DNA from: Orientallactaga sibirica
Lineage: Eukaryota; Chordata; Mammalia; Rodentia; Dipodidae
Direction of reading: 5' to 3'
Assembly: GCA_036365145.1 (NCBI GenBank)
Contig: JAEOAD010000001.1
Span: 100,351,501 to 100,415,500, forward strand
Length of the DNA stretch: 64,000 nt
Shown: positions 1 through 12,695 of the stretch, one piece after another
Layout of the letters: the number at the start of each line of letters is the position of its first letter
Position numbering within the stretch: position 1 is the first letter of the stretch
The notes under the pieces: model-generated
Told to the model about the DNA's origin: nothing
The model's input: only the letters and a program-made list of their open reading frames with translations
The model's database searches: none
Program-made: the position numbers and the translations under genes

Positions 1-327
1 TTATGGCCCATGGTCATGCTATGCCCATCAAAGAGTATTCACAGCAATACAATGACCATCCTGTCAGTCTTACTGTGAACTAATCTCTGCTTTAAATGAT
101 GAAAATTTAAAAATGAATTTCCAAATACTTTTATTATTAAATGTGCACATTTCAATGTGGACTTAATCATCCTAAGTATAATTCCTTTGAAGGAAAGGAA
201 TATTGGGTTACAATACTTACACAAGTAGAAATGTTTACTATATGACCAAAATATAGTAAGTACCAACATACAGGTAAATGTAAAAACAGGCAAAGCAAAG
301 CAGTTTTTGAAAAGCTTACCTCTCTTT

Positions 328-713
328 TAGTCACTTTAATTGTTGCTGTGACATATTTGTATTGACAAATACCTTGACAACAGTCACCTCAGTAAGAACG
401 GGTTTATTCTGGTTTACTTTTCCAGGGAATACAGACAGTCCATCATGTCAGGTAAAGCAAGGGAACAGGATTAGCAGGTGGCTGGTCACCTTGCATCCCA
501 GCCAGGAGGCAGAGAAAGACATGTTTGTGTTCAACTCCTTCCCTCCTGTTTATATAGTCAAGGACCTCCAGCACATGAAATAGTGCCACCACACCTAGTG
601 TGGATCTTCCCACTTGAATGGACCTAATCTAGAAACCTTCTCAATGAATGCTCAGGGGCTGGTTTCCATTGCAATTCAAAACTCCCATCAAGTTAGCAGG
701 ATTAACTATGATA
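328..713 (-). mobile_element. ERVL-MaLR (ORR1-like) LTR fragment
   Basis: Read on the minus strand this follows the rodent MaLR/ORR1-type LTR layout. It opens with a block like GTTAATCCTGCTAACTTGA, then GTGGGAAGATCCAC, a TATATAA box near 550-557, GCAAGGTGACCAGCCACCTG, an AATAAA signal, and a CACAGCAACAATTAAAGTGACTAA end. Open frames inside it are incidental. Family assignment comes from remembered consensus; exact ends are uncertain. Confidence 0.72.
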
Positions 714-1819
714 CTCTCTTAATAATGTCTAGTATTTAAAAGCTACATTGACTATTAAAAATAATGACTAACCCTATCACTAGACTACCATATAGCACAC
801 TGGCACTGTACACTTCTCCCTACCCATATCTGCCACCGTCTCTCTAGGTAGTAACTGCTGTGAGCCTGATGCTTGCCATTCCTATGCTTCTCTTCTTTCC
901 TACCTATGTGTGACTTCCCATACAACATCCAGCTTTTACTGTATATGTTTTAAACTTTTTTTTTCAATCTATCAGTCTCTGATGAGGAAGGATAGAAAGA
1001 CAGGAGAACATGAGGGCTTGAGAAAAGAAAGGAGAGCTTAACCCCAGAATCTAATTGGTCTCTTGTCAGCTGAGAATGGAGAGGCTATTGATGACACCAA
1101 CATGAATGTATTCATATTATGTGCATAACTAATAAAAATAAATAAATAAAATATATTTTAAAAAATTTACTGTGAAATAAAAATAGAAAGAGTGTTTGTC
1201 GTCTTCAGTTCTTTTGATGATTGTCGTTCTGACTAGTGGAAAATAACTTATTTCACAATTCACCTCCTTGTTACCCTCTACTTCATGCTTAAGTCTAGAT
1301 TAAAATTCTTTTATTAATACACTGCAATTTTGCTTCATACTGACTAATCCTGACTTGCCTTCTGAAGCAAAGTCACGAGTAGAGCTCTCTGACAAGAACT
1401 CAGGCAGCAATGGATTACAGCCTGGATCTGCCTTTCTTTTTGGTTCACACTACTGCTGGAATCTACATCTTTCTTTTTCACCTAGAAATGTATATATGCA
1501 ACAGCAATATATTCAAAATGTTTTGCAGCATTATACTCTATTTATATATGTGTATATGCACCCATTACTCTTAGTATTACTTTTTATATGAATATGTAGT
1601 CAATTTTCATTATTTTTGTTGATAGGAACATAGGCTTTACAGTCTGCACTATTACTCTCATAACATGGTAAAATTTCACCTATGTATCTCAGAAGTCATA
1701 TGTTGTACATTCTTGTAAGGATGTCAAGAGAAATGTTACATCTTTGGATATTTTCATGGAGTTTTCATTAAGCCTCATATATAATCCCCAGGTGGTGGCA
1801 ATTCAGAAAGTACAACCTT
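714..1819. other. Unassigned single-copy sequence
   Basis: AT-rich sequence with no coding or RNA gene that I can support. An A-rich AATAAATAAATAAA run near 1130-1150 could be the decayed tail of a plus-strand retroposon, but no body is recognisable upstream. Confidence 0.5.
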
Positions 1820-2096
1820 GTTGGAAAAGGTTTATCATTGAGGTGTATTAACCCATCTTGCCAATGGCAGTTAACTCATTAAGATTACTTCCACCCATAT
1901 GTGTGAGCTAGCTCACTCTGTTGCCACATCCTGCCAGCTGCTATGGCAAGACATGCTGTCAGTCTCTGCTCTCCAGGCCTTTTCCACCATGATGCAATTC
2001 CCCCCTTGAAACTATAAGCCTGAAGTTAACCCTTTCCTCACATAAACTGCCTTTTGTCCCAGCAACGAGAAGATAATTGCAGCAGAACTTTCCAAC
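1820..2096 (+). mobile_element. ERVL-MaLR (ORR1/MT-like) LTR, diverged
   Basis: The plus strand shows the late part of a MaLR LTR: GCCACATCCTGCCAGCTGCT, then TTTTCCACCATGATGCAATT, ACTATAAGCCTGAAGTTAACCC, and CAGCAACGAGAAGATAATTG near the 3' end. The usual AATAAACCC is decayed to GTTAACCC. It looks older than the solo LTRs at 49 and 54 kb. Confidence 0.65.
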
Positions 2097-4771
2097 ACAA
2101 AATCTTAGCCTGTTAGAAATTCACATATATGTGAGAATACTATTTGCTTTGAGCCTTTAAAAAAATATCATTTCCTATAATTCACTATTTCTATGTGTTA
2201 ATTATAGATTCAAGTTCACTTTACTTTCTGATTTCCCTGCCTTAGTTATTATTTCATGACCTGAAACACTAGGGTTATTAAGTTTCCAAAGTATTTGAGA
2301 GTTATTTCCCTAACTCTCAATATTTAAGGGCTATTTCATTTTAAACATACCTTCCACTATAATTGAAATTTTGGCTTAATGGCAAATAAAGGACTTCATT
2401 TATCTAAATGTGATCTGTTTTAGCAACAGATAGTGATCTGATTCACACACTCTGGTGTGTGTCTTGATAAGTTTAATATATGGTTTCTTGGTTCTGTGGA
2501 ATACTACTACTACAGGGAAATAATGTAACTGCTGAGATTTTAAGGTGTGGATAATCTTGGGCTTCAGCCAATGCTGTATAACAGAAGTTTATTAAATATA
2601 TAATGCTTCAGAGCACAATTTAATAAAATAAATTGAGGAATTTGGATTGCATTTCAAAGAAAATGCCTGTTGTGTGTTCATTCAAATGAGGATTTAATAC
2701 TGCAATAATAGTCCATTTTGATTTGACACTACAAGTACCATAGGATGTCTTCTTTCTTCTAGTCACATTTTTACCATTGATTTCCTTTGAGAACAGTAGC
2801 CACTGTAAAAGAAAATCTAGATGAAGAATCAGTAGCCATGATAGATAGATATAAGCATTTATATTTGGCCTTTTCCTTAATAAAAATTTAGATTGGCTAA
2901 TAGACTTTATTATAATATGAAATTTGAAGTCAATTTTTATACCACATGTATGCAAATAACAAGTGCATAATCTGGCAAGTTTTCCTAATAGTAAATACAC
3001 CCATGTTATCAATACTCAGACTAAGTAAAACCAAAAACAGTACTAAACCCTAATGGCCTTCTTGAGTTCTCTTTCCAACATTATCTCCACAAAAATAACT
3101 TTAAAACCATCTTTTAATTTTATGTGATCCAAATACTCTTTAAATTAATAATGTAAAGAGATAAATGGATTAATCTAGCACTAAAACATAATCAGAACAA
3201 GCTAAAGGACAGAAATGGTTACCCAGTTCTCTGGTATCTACTCTATTATGTTTTATAATTTCTCAATCCATGTTCACATCTTTTAAATGTGGCTATAGAT
3301 TCAGTAACATTAACTTTACATTATGAAGGTCAGAGATAACTCTCTTATTCTAGAATATTTCCTTTTTAAAATGCACGTGCACATTTTAGGATCCTTTAAA
3401 AGATAGAATTTCAGGATACATCACAGCAAGAAGAGAGTATCTTTGTAAAGTGTTTGCTAAGAAATCATGTAATTGAAGGAATATTCAGTGGCAACATAAT
3501 TTGTGTATTCATTTTGTCTTAAAGAAAAATGAGCATTAAACATTTTATATTAGTTAATAATTCTATAAAGCAATGCCCATGGAGATTATTCAACAAATCA
3601 TCAATACAGATATATACATTATTTAGGTTCTTCTTTTAAAAAAGACATGTCAGATAGTTGTAAGGATATTAACACTCTCAGAGATCGTCTTAGCTTTTAA
3701 GTCGAGATAATGTCATTTATTAAATGTCCTCAGCCAATCCTCAGAAAATCAACGTCATCTAAGGGCAGATTATATCATGATATTCTCACAGTTATTGAGC
3801 CCTAGCCAGTGACCGAAAAAACTATAGCTAATTTTAATTTTACCCAGCATAAAATGTTGCCAATAGGTAATCTTCTCTTGTATACCCTGGAAAACTCTTC
3901 ATAAAGTTAAAATCATTGTTTCACAGACCCCTACCCTTGCCAACTCATGTTCTCTCCTCTATTCTGGCACATAGTAATACTCCTCAAAGAAAATAGGAGG
4001 CTCTTAGCTCTGTTTACCAAATGCTTCCTATAGTACCTACCATGAAACATCATTGAATACTTTTCCAAGATTACACCCAAAAATCTTGTGAACAGAGGTT
4101 TCAAGTAAAAGGAAAATCTGGCTTGGACTTCTCCTTTTTATTGTCTTTCCAAATCACAAAAAAAGAATGCTTTCTCATGGTTCAAATATGTTCCAGGCAT
4201 GGCTGTGATCTACACCAAGCTAGCTTCAGTTTTCTCCTTATGAGTTGCCTTCTGCCCATATGTCTATGACCACCACTTATTACAAGCACATATTCCAATA
4301 GTTATGCATCTACAATGGGATATTAGCCTTTCAAGGTCTGGATCTGGAATGAAATATTAATTATGTTCAAGTGATTATTAAATACTATTTTATGAGTGCA
4401 TTGTTCTAATTTAATATCAATTCCTAAAAGTTGTCAACAGAGACTCTTGCAAATGTTATACTTTCCTACATTGTTGCAGAAATAGAGAGCACTTATTCAG
4501 TAAGAGATCCTTTTGAAACCATCATTATGTGATCAATTGATTCTATTAATAACTAACTCTACTTGATTAGAGGATGCTACCCCCCCCATTACAGACCATT
4601 TCCCCATAGGAGGAGGGTTTTGGTATTCTGTTTAGAATGTGAACTATAGGGTTGGAATTTCATAAAACAATATTTGTAGTCTATTGTTCACAGGATCTAA
4701 CCTTGTTCACTGGTAAGCTTTGCATGTCCTCGACAAAGGTTAACCAGTGTTTTATAAATTTAAATATAAAT
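2097..4771. other. Unassigned AT-rich sequence, no gene seen
   Basis: About 2.7 kb with no recognisable repeat, RNA gene or exon. A 130-codon open frame on the minus strand (2620-3012) has low-complexity hydrophobic and Ile/Lys-rich composition, no domain and no splice context. I treat it as chance. Confidence 0.45.
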
Positions 4772-4933
4772 GTTCAGGGTTTGGTGGCACATGATTTTCA
4801 TCCCAACACTCAGGAGGATTAGGTAGGAGGATCTCTTTGAGTTGGATGCCAGACAGACTAATTCCAAGTTAGCCTGAGCTAGAGCCAAGACCCTACCTTG
4901 AAAAATGAGCAAAAAACCAAAAATTAAATAAAT
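4772..4933 (+). mobile_element. B1-type SINE, diverged
   Basis: A 7SL-derived B1 monomer: GGTTTGGTGGCACATGATTT start, a CCCAACACTCAGGAGG block, TTAGCCTGAGCTAGAGCCA, and ACCCTACCTTGAAAAA at the 3' end followed by an A-rich tail. Clear overall match with several substitutions. Confidence 0.8.
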
Positions 4934-5088
4934 AAATGTGAAAAAATATCTCTGTACTCAAATTTTAGGAGATGCAATTAAAACTCTATATTTCTCCCCT
5001 GTGTAGGAAAAAATAAATTCAGAAATACTAAGTGCACATTTTCATACATTAAGAGTCAGCTGCGACTGGGATAAAAACACTATCCAAT

Positions 5089-5250
5089 GCCAGGTGTGGT
5101 AGCACATTCCTTTAACCCCAGCACTTGAGAGACTGAGGTGAGGATTATTAAAGGACACCCTGATGGTATAAAGTGAATCCTAGGTCAGCCTGAGCTAGAG
5201 CCAGACACTACCTCAAAAAACCAATAAATAAATAAATAAATTTTTAAAAA
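5089..5250 (+). mobile_element. B1-type SINE
   Basis: Begins GCCAGGTGTGGTAGCACATT and continues through CCCAGCACTTGAGAGACTGAG and GGTCAGCCTGAGCTAGAGCC, ending in CTACCTCAAAAAA and an AATAAATAAATAAA tail. The order of blocks matches B1. Confidence 0.85.
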
Positions 5251-6218
5251 GGAGAAGAAGAAGGACTTTCCAGTTTACACAGTGCATGTGTTACTTCTCA
5301 ACTCTGAGTCGGAGGACATTTGACCTGAATAAAAAATACTGTTCAATTCTGGAATTCTGGGAAGTTTGAGTAGAAAAGTTAGATGAGGAGAACAAGAATT
5401 TAACTATAAATTGATGAATAAATGGATTAATAATCAGAAATCCATTATTTTTCATGGAAGTGAAAATTATGCTGCTGTAATTATGCAAACCAAAAATCAA
5501 TATGTGGTAAAAAGTAATCCTGCTCATAAGCTTACACTACAAGTAAATGTTCAAGAGTCTGAAAGAAAAACCCCCACAAAGCCGTACGATATGATCAGAC
5601 CTGTTACATAAGTCAGGAAGAACTGGAGTGTTAGAAAGAGAATATGAAAGCTTTCTCAAAGTATGAAGATCTGGGATACTGCAGAAAATAGCCCTCAACA
5701 TTAGAGGCAAGGAGCCAGGAGAAGGCTCTAGAATTATTTCGCCTTTGAAACCTGAAGCTCCCCAGAGAGGAAATTCAGACTTGTGAGAAGGTAGGATAAC
5801 TTCTTAGAAGACATTAGTGTTTCTAAACTCTGAGCCTCACTGTTTTGGAACAGAGTTCTTCTGAGAGATGTACTGAGGCTGACCTCTGCAAATGCTGGGA
5901 AAGCCTCAAAGTGGAATCACAGCTGCTGCAAGTGGAATAAACCTGGCTGCTGCAGTGACGTCACTCTGTTGTTTACAGAAGAGGAAGAAAAAAGAAAACA
6001 AAACACAACACAAACAAGAAAAAAAAGCAGCAACAAAATGACAACAGGAAGCTAAGATATCAAATCTTTCATTTTCCCTCCCTCCAGTTTCCATAGACCG
6101 TGCCCTATGTGTAGAGTTGAAAAGAGAGCAGTTGACCGGCAAGAAATCAGGGCACATTTCATGTCTAGAAAAACAGGGGAGCTGGGAGATGAGAGTAACG
6201 ATCAGCAGGGTTACCTAA
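5251..6218. other. Unique sequence with CRE-like palindrome
   Basis: No repeat or gene is recognised. A perfect cAMP-response-element octamer TGACGTCA lies at 5956-5963 and a FOX-like TGTTTAC at 5970-5976, followed by an A/G-rich stretch with AACAAAACACAAC. There is no CpG island, TATA box or open frame to make this a promoter. Regulatory meaning is speculative. Confidence 0.3.
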
Positions 6219-6601
6219 TGAGATGGTTTATTTCAAGTGTCCCCCATAAACTCATGTGGCCTGAATGCTAGGTCCCCATCTGGCTGCAATTTGAGGATTG
6301 GATCCTCCTGGAGCCAGTGCATTGGGGCAGGCTTTTGGGTATTATAGCCAGCTTTCCCTTGCCAGATTTGGCACCCTCTCCTGTTTCTGTTATCCACCTG
6401 ATGTTGACCACGAGGTGATGTCCACTCTCTGTTCATGTCATAATTTCCCCCGGCTAACATGGAGCTCCCTCTGCTCCCCCGAGTCTATAAGCCGAAATAA
6501 ACCCTTTATACCCAAATGCTTCTCTTGGTCTGTTTTTTTGTTTTTGTTTTTGTTTGTTTGTTTGTTTGTTTTTTGCCAGCAACGTGAAGCTAATTGCAAC
6601 A
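6219..6601 (+). mobile_element. Solo ERVL-MaLR (ORR1-like) LTR with perfect TSD
   Basis: The element starts TGAGATGG and ends GCAACA, and is flanked by the same five bases CCTAA on both sides (6214-6218 and 6602-6606). A 5-bp duplication is normal for ERVL/MaLR integration. Inside are GTGTCCCCCATAAACTCATG, GGGTATTATAGCCAGC, and GAAATAAACCC with the poly(A) signal. A (TTTTG/TTTG)n expansion lies at about 6530-6575 just after the signal. With no second LTR or internal region, it is a solo LTR. Confidence 0.9.
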
Positions 6602-6652
6602 CCTAAGCAGTGTTTAGGTGTTTAGGAACACTTATGTTTTACTTTACAGAAT

Positions 6653-6694
6653 ATGTATGTGTGTGTGTGTGTGTATATATATATATACATATAT
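6653..6694. repeat. (TG)n(TA)n compound microsatellite
   Basis: Alternating TG repeats pass directly into TATATATATATACATATATG. A purine-pyrimidine alternating tract of this kind is prone to slippage. Confidence 0.9.
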
Positions 6695-7842
6695 GTCATT
6701 TATTGCATTTTATCTACCATAGCAGATATGATAATCTCCATTTATCACATGAGGAAATTAGTATAGGGAGTATGGTGTTTATATACCCATAGAATCATAG
6801 AGATTTTAGGGTTGAAATTATATCCTCAGTCTGCCTTTCCATTGCTTCACAGCATATAGCCCAATAGGTAACTGAACTTTTATCACAATTTTATTGAATG
6901 AATCCTAACATCCTGTACCAAGAGCTGGATGTTTGGAATTCTTATATATCAAAATCAAAAGCAATAGGCATGCAATTGCTGAAAGATTTTATTTAATTTA
7001 TAGAAAATATGTACATTGAACAGACCTTAAGAAGAATTCAAGGACAACTGACTTTATTGTTCACTGAAACACCATTTATATTCCTATTAAAAACTCTGAG
7101 ATAAAATATAAATTTTCCACTTTCAAGTGACTATCAATAATAGAAAACATACCCCTTCCCATACCTCTGTGAAAAACAAGGTATAGTTATTTAAAAATAA
7201 TATTTTCTTTACCTGATATTATAAACCTAGAGACTAAATTCCATTGATTTAGAAACAAAAACATGCATCCTTTCAAGTGGTGTCCCATTTTTTTAATCTC
7301 TCAAAACACAAACAAAAAGTAGTGTAACTGGTATCAACATGTGTGCTGACTATGAGGTCGAGGTCAATGTCATGCATTTTGCAACTGTGCAGTTTGTCTA
7401 CCTAATTCTACATAACAGCTTTTTCCATAAAACACTAAGTGTTATTTAGGTATCCTTGCATATCAAGGACTGGTAGGTTGGTAATTAAGTATAACAAGTG
7501 TTTATTATGGTTTTGCTTTGTTTTATAGCCTGGATTTACCAATTCTTTTAATATTATAATGGATATTGTGCAAATTTCTATAGAAAGTCAAGATGATAAC
7601 CTCATCCCTTCTCTGAATCTGTACACCAAAATGGAAACAAACACCTTTTTTTCTAGGAATATATGAAGAGAGTTTTGCCTATGGTTCTAGAAATTATTTG
7701 TAAAAATCCTTATGTAAGAAAACAATGCAACCAAGCCCATCAAAGTGAACTCTAAATGCAGGTCTATCAGTAAAGAGAAAAACCAACTCATTTTCCTCTT
7801 TTATTTACTCCTCCTTCCGTTTAAAAGGTCTTTTTAACATAC
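6695..7842. other. Unassigned AT-rich sequence
   Basis: No gene, RNA or repeat body is recognised. Short segments around 6730-6830 resemble decayed mammalian-wide repeat text (GAGGAAATTAG, AGAATCATAGAG), too weakly to name. Confidence 0.4.
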
Positions 7843-8203
7843 AAATATATATATATATTTATTTTGTTTTGTGTGTGTGCAGTATGGTATATGTATGTAT
7901 AACATATATGTGTGTACAGATACCTTTGTGCCCAGTGAGCATGTCTGTGGGGGCCAGAAGAGAACCTTGGGTGTTCTCTTTTGCTCCTTTATTTCCAGTG
8001 ATGGAGTCCCTCACTTACATTGGAGCTGCCATGTTAAGTGAGACTGGCTGATCCCCAAGCCCGGGTTTAGAGGACTAGAGTTTACAGGCATGCTTGGCCA
8101 TGCCACATTCTTTTACATTAGTGCTGAGGATTAAAATCAAGCCCTCTTTGGCCCTCATGCTTATGTGGGAACCACTACTACATGGTAAGCCATCTCCCCA
8201 ACC
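7843..8203 (-). mobile_element. B4-like composite SINE with TA/TG-rich flank
   Basis: On the minus strand it begins GGGTTGGGGAGATGGCTTAC, the ID-type head. It continues into AATCCTCAGCACTAATG and B1-like text with GGCATGCTTGGCCATGCCAC on the plus strand, and ends against a TG/TA-rich tract (7843-7915). B4 elements are ID heads fused to B1, which fits this order. Diverged. Confidence 0.6.
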
Positions 8204-8213
8204 CTAACATACA

Positions 8214-8247
8214 GTTCCTTAAAGGCATGCGCCACCACACCCGGCTT
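8214..8247 (-). mobile_element. B1 5'-end remnant
   Basis: A short minus-strand match to the B1 start, seen on the plus strand as GGCATGCGCCACCACACCCG. Only about 30 bases remain, next to the B4-like copy. Confidence 0.5.
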
Positions 8248-8699
8248 AGTTCCAATTCTGTTACTAAGAAAACAAATGACTCTAGGTGGGAAACAGACCA
8301 CAGAGCCCTCCCACAGTTTCAGCGTCCTCTGACTTCAAAATACCACAATGGCTCCTCACAGCTTTCTGAGTTCACTCTCTTTTCCTGCTACAAACCCAGT
8401 TAATTCCCTCCTTCTTTTAAAACAGGAACTAGGCATTGTGACATGAATTTATTAAGGACGCCTGTTAAAGATAGCTTCCTTTATGTGCCTTGACTTAGCC
8501 ACTCCTCAGAAACAGCAAGAGGGTGACCACAAACAGCATGAAGGTGCCCATGGTTTGGTTTTGCTTCCTGGATTACACAGAAGAAGGCAGGGAAGAGAGT
8601 CACCTGAAATTGACCAGGACCTGTCCCTCCATTTATACTGTTTTCTCCCCTCAAAACCCATTAGTGATAGAAAGCTAATTGGCACCAATAATGCACATT

Positions 8700-8790
8700 T
8701 GTCCTTTTATGATAGAGAAACAGAACTGCAGGGGATCTGTCCAAACTCACAGGAAGTCAGAGCACAATACAAGGCATTAGGGGGATTCCT
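8700..8790 (-). mobile_element. Possible MIR fragment
   Basis: The plus strand reads GATAGAGAAACAGAACTGCA then GTCCAAACTCACAGGAAGTC and AGAGCACA. This resembles the reverse of the MIR core region. Short and diverged. The overlapping 132-codon plus-strand frame (8483-8881) shows no recognisable domain. Confidence 0.35.
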
Positions 8791-10221
8791 TCTCCCCCAG
8801 ATCTCCAGAGGTGCTGATTATTCACTGATGGTCCATCTTCCAGTAGGCTGGGTTCGTTGGGTAGACATGTACATGATTTAATTCAAAGCTTCAGACCTAC
8901 TGTATAATCCTCACTGGGATGCTCTAACAACCAGATAGCTTTTGAAAGGTTTCATTCTGCATCTAGTGAATACTAGAGCCCATAATCTAAAAAGCTGCTC
9001 CAGTGTACCTGAAATCAGAAAGATTGGAGTAGAATTAAGAATGGTATATTATTAGAGTGGTGTATACCCTAAATACAATGTACTAATATGTTACTAATTA
9101 CCTATGGGAAAAGAGAAATTTTGTAGCCTCTATTATAGAGATAAGAAATACGTCTTAGGCATAGACTGGGAAAAAGTTAACATCTCGCCAATTATGATAT
9201 AAAGAAACTTCTATAAAAAATAAAATTCCACTGGGTCTGATTAGTATGTGAATGTCACCAAGTAAAATACTTTTTTATCATACAATACAATTTTCAGATC
9301 TTACAGCTAACAATAAGAACAGAAAGATGCATTTTATAAATTTAAAAACAATTGCTGATACATATTTATCTCCACATCTATTTCCTATGTGTTCTAGAGG
9401 AACATCTCCATCTGACTTCTAATTACTTTAAGCCTGTAATGAATTTTTCCCTCTCACTTTATGCTTGAAGGGAACTCAACTGTGCTAGAAACCCTGAATT
9501 TAGAGACAGTCACTTTCCTGAAACTTAAAGCAAAAGCAGCATTTTCCTTGATTCTTGTCAGCCAGCAGCAACAGCAGCCATCATGCCTTTCAACAGTGAA
9601 GCGTCTTACTGTGCTATTGCTCTGTGCCAGGAAATCACAGTTGACCAAATCCTGGAAAATAGTGTCGAGTGGGAATTACGAATATAAATTCTGTCATCAG
9701 ACTTCCTGTAATCAAAGCCCAGCTATAACAATGTCACAGGTTGCCTGTGAATGATCAATTTCCACAGTCTGATGATAAATTCTTTGTATTCAGTAATAGG
9801 AAGAAAATGGTGAAAATTACTGAGGATGCATAAATTTTATAGATGGACATAGCCAGACAAGTGCCTTAACCTTTGTGGGTCCAGGAGATATATATGGTCA
9901 TAGTGCATGCATCATCTCTGACATCAAGTTATTCTAAGAATTAGATCATAAACTGCATGAATATTATACACAAAAACATATTGTGGAGAAAGGATAAAAA
10001 GACACCATTAATATGAGGAATAAAGGACACTAATGACAGAAAAGATTAATAAAATTTCCATGGGTTATCCATGCTGTACTTCAACCAAATCATTTAAAAC
10101 AACAATGTGTTTTGTATGTGTATTGTTTTAGATACGGAGTTGAAAAATGAAGATGTCATTAGAAGTATATATATTTCAGACTTGTCTCTGAGGAGATCTC
10201 AATAGATGTTGTATAAGGCAG
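8791..10221. other. Unassigned sequence, no gene seen
   Basis: Mostly unique AT-rich DNA. Overlapping frames on both strands at 9454-9754 share no recognisable motif and have no splice or start context. I see no supported feature. Confidence 0.4.
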
Positions 10222-10540
10222 TGTGGTGGTTTGAATGTATGGTCCAATTGACTCAGGTTTGAAACTTGAGTCTCCAGGGGATGGAGCCCTATTGGGGAAG
10301 AAGTCTGTCACTGGGGGCAGATCTTAAGTCCAGCCCTAAGGGGTGTGGAGAACAGTTGGATCTCTGGCAGTTTGTGGTGCTGGTTTTGGGTGAGGTGTCT
10401 CTGCTTGGATGCATGGAAGTGAGCCAACTTCTTCCACACTGATAGCATTTCTGTGGGATTTGTAAGCCTGAAACAAACCCTTTCCTCCAATAAGATGATA
10501 TCACAAGTCTCTTAATAACCAGTTATCCAGCAATCTGACA
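10222..10540 (+). mobile_element. ERVL-MaLR LTR
   Basis: Starts TGTGGTGGTTTGAATGTATG, the canonical MaLR 5' end. It contains GGAGCCCTATTGGGG, GCCTGAAACAAACCC in the poly(A) region and a decayed CAGCAATCTGACA end. The AATAAA signal is mutated to ACAAAC. The minus-strand frames across it are shadows of LTR sequence. Confidence 0.75.
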
Positions 10541-10689
10541 TTTACTGCTTTATGTTCAAAAGAAAGTCAGTGAAAATTTGAGCTACATTACAATTAATTT
10601 AGGTGAAATCCCCCCTCATATAATTTGATTTGACTAAGAAAAAGGATTGAAGGAACAACCATCTTAGAGTCTCAGAGAAAGAATTTAAT

Positions 10690-10985
10690 CTGACTTCCAT
10701 TTAGATGGAATTGAAGATTATTATATTAAGTGAAATAATCCAGATACAGGACCATCACATGATTCCTCTCATACATACATGATATGACTATAGAAAGGGT
10801 ATTGTTTAAAAAGAGGAAGGTGTCAATGGGATGGGAAGAGTGGCAAGAGGGGGTAATGGAGGATTAATTTGAGTAATGTATGAAATGTACCTATATGAAA
10901 AATGTCATGATAAACTCATCATTTTATCAATTTGTATAATAATGCAATGAATGTAGATGAATAAAAACCTGAACCAAAAATGGAT
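10690..10985 (+). mobile_element. L1 ORF2 3' end and 3' UTR fragment
   Basis: The text ATTAAGTGAAATAATCCAGA followed by ACATGATTCCTCTCATA corresponds to the well-known end of L1 ORF2 (VKxNxxxAxxxF-type region). A purine-rich 3' UTR-like segment follows (AGTGGCAAGAGGGGGTAATG). 5'-truncated and diverged; no open frame survives. Confidence 0.6.
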
Positions 10986-12281
10986 TAAGCAAGACTATAT
11001 AACCTTTACATTTTAAGGTATATTAAAGAGTCAACAGGAGAATCTCCTTGAGTTTAATATATTCCTCTTTTTAGCATCCTGACTCCATGTTGAACTTGAG
11101 ACTTGAAGGCAAGTTTGAGCACAGTGTGAAGATGAATTGCCCAGAGAACAAAGACCAGCCAAGAGTCTCTGGGAGCTCCCAGCAGTGACTCTGTCTCGAT
11201 AAATCCCTGCCTTGGGTGAGAGCAGAGGAGGAGGATGAACTTTGATGTCTTTCTGATGTTCTGATTTGTGGTTTTGTGTGTTTGCCTTGGGCATACAAGG
11301 GCAAGCTGCCAGAATGGAGACAACAGGATAAAGGGAGAAATTCCTGGCCTCAGACCTGCCCGATTTTTGAAGTGTAACCACAGCAAGTCCCCTTCCTGTC
11401 TCCACAGAATCTCTCACAGACTGCTTGAGATGAACTTATTCTTTTCGTGAGTATATTGTAAGTTGCCTGGGGCTATTAAATGAAAGAGTATGGGGGAAAT
11501 AATGACAAATTTGATATTGTCTGTGAATAAATTTTGAGAGCAAGATAGAACCCAAATCCAACATTTATCTTTCATTTCTTACTAAGTTCAACTTTATCAA
11601 ACCTTGATACACTCACCTTCCAAACTCACTCTCTCTCTGTGTTAGCAACTGGGAGGTCATTGATGAATGGTTACAGTTTCTTCATGAAGCAAGCCCTATA
11701 GGTATCATAATTTATACAACATAAAAATGATATCAGAGGCAGGTCACCTGGTCTGTAGGCCAACTCAGGCCAACCACACCTAAATGTCTCTGATACCAAA
11801 GCCTGTGCAATGAGGCGCTTTTCCAGAGAGCCTCCAAACCCATACCACAAGGGCTTTTGCAATGTTGCTCCTTACAGGTTGCAGCTATATACACATGCCT
11901 CGTTACTGCTCCCACAACCCCTGTATCATCTTTAATCTGTCTCCTTCATTGAAAATATGCTCAATGGAAGAATTACTCTAGAGAACTCGCCACCCATTGA
12001 TAGAACTGAATCATGATTGAATCTCTTTGGCACTGAACCACATTTTATGATGCAGTAGAAAAAGACATTTTAAAGAAGAACTTTACATTGTGACCTAGCC
12101 AGTAACCTAGAATGTTCCTTCAAGTGTTCATCTCAACTATTTTGGCCAAAATCTTCCTCTGTAAGCTCAAGGGTTGCCTAACATTCCTACTGGATTGCAT
12201 TTTAGCAGGAAAAAGTCAGATGACGTATATTTAATAGGGTCACAAGCTATAAAGCTTTAACATGCTAAGCACTGTATTTGG
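10986..12281. other. Unassigned sequence; one moderately GC-rich block
   Basis: The block at about 11040-11450 is more GC-rich than its neighbours and gives overlapping open frames on the minus strand (up to 128 codons). No protein family is recognisable. It contains GATAAATCCCTGCCTTGGG and could be a degraded LTR, but I cannot match a family. The rest is unremarkable. Confidence 0.35.
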
Positions 12282-12440
12282 TAGTAGCTGTGGCATCATG
12301 GAATGTTGTAGATGGGCTTGACTTAAATTCCAGGTTGGCCCCTTTAAATCATGTGATACTGTGCAAGATAATTAATCTCTAAGCCTCAGATTTTTAATCA
12401 GATAAAAAGGAATCTAAGACCTATTTTTGCATCGATACTG
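12282..12440 (+). mobile_element. MIR fragment
   Basis: Matches MIR order on the plus strand: ATGTGATACTGTGCAAG (for TGTGACCTTGGGCAAG), TTAATCTCTAAGCCTCAG, then a decayed ATCTGTAAAATGGG region seen as ATCAGATAAAAAGGAATC. Ancient mammalian-wide SINE. Confidence 0.6.
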
Positions 12441-12695
12441 CAAAGATAGAGAAAACTGCTGAAAACTGAATTCTCTACAAATCATTCTTTTAATATGTCT
12501 TAGTTGATTTTTATTAGGAATTGACACAGGTTATTGTCAATAAAAATACATAAAACAAATGGTTATGGAATGTTATAACTTATCAAATATTCTATAGGTG
12601 AGTCAGTTAATTTATATAATTGTTAAAAGATCCTGTGTAAATTAGAAATTAATTTTTTTTAAGATATTATGGAGTAAATGTTAAAAACACAGGCT

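Noticed and set aside
2620..3012. 130-codon open frame on the minus strand
   Set aside because: Low-complexity Ile/Leu/Lys-rich peptide with no domain, splice site or start context; frames of this length are expected by chance in 64 kb.
8483..8881. 132-codon plus-strand open frame
   Set aside because: No recognisable family and it overlaps possible MIR-derived sequence; no splice context.
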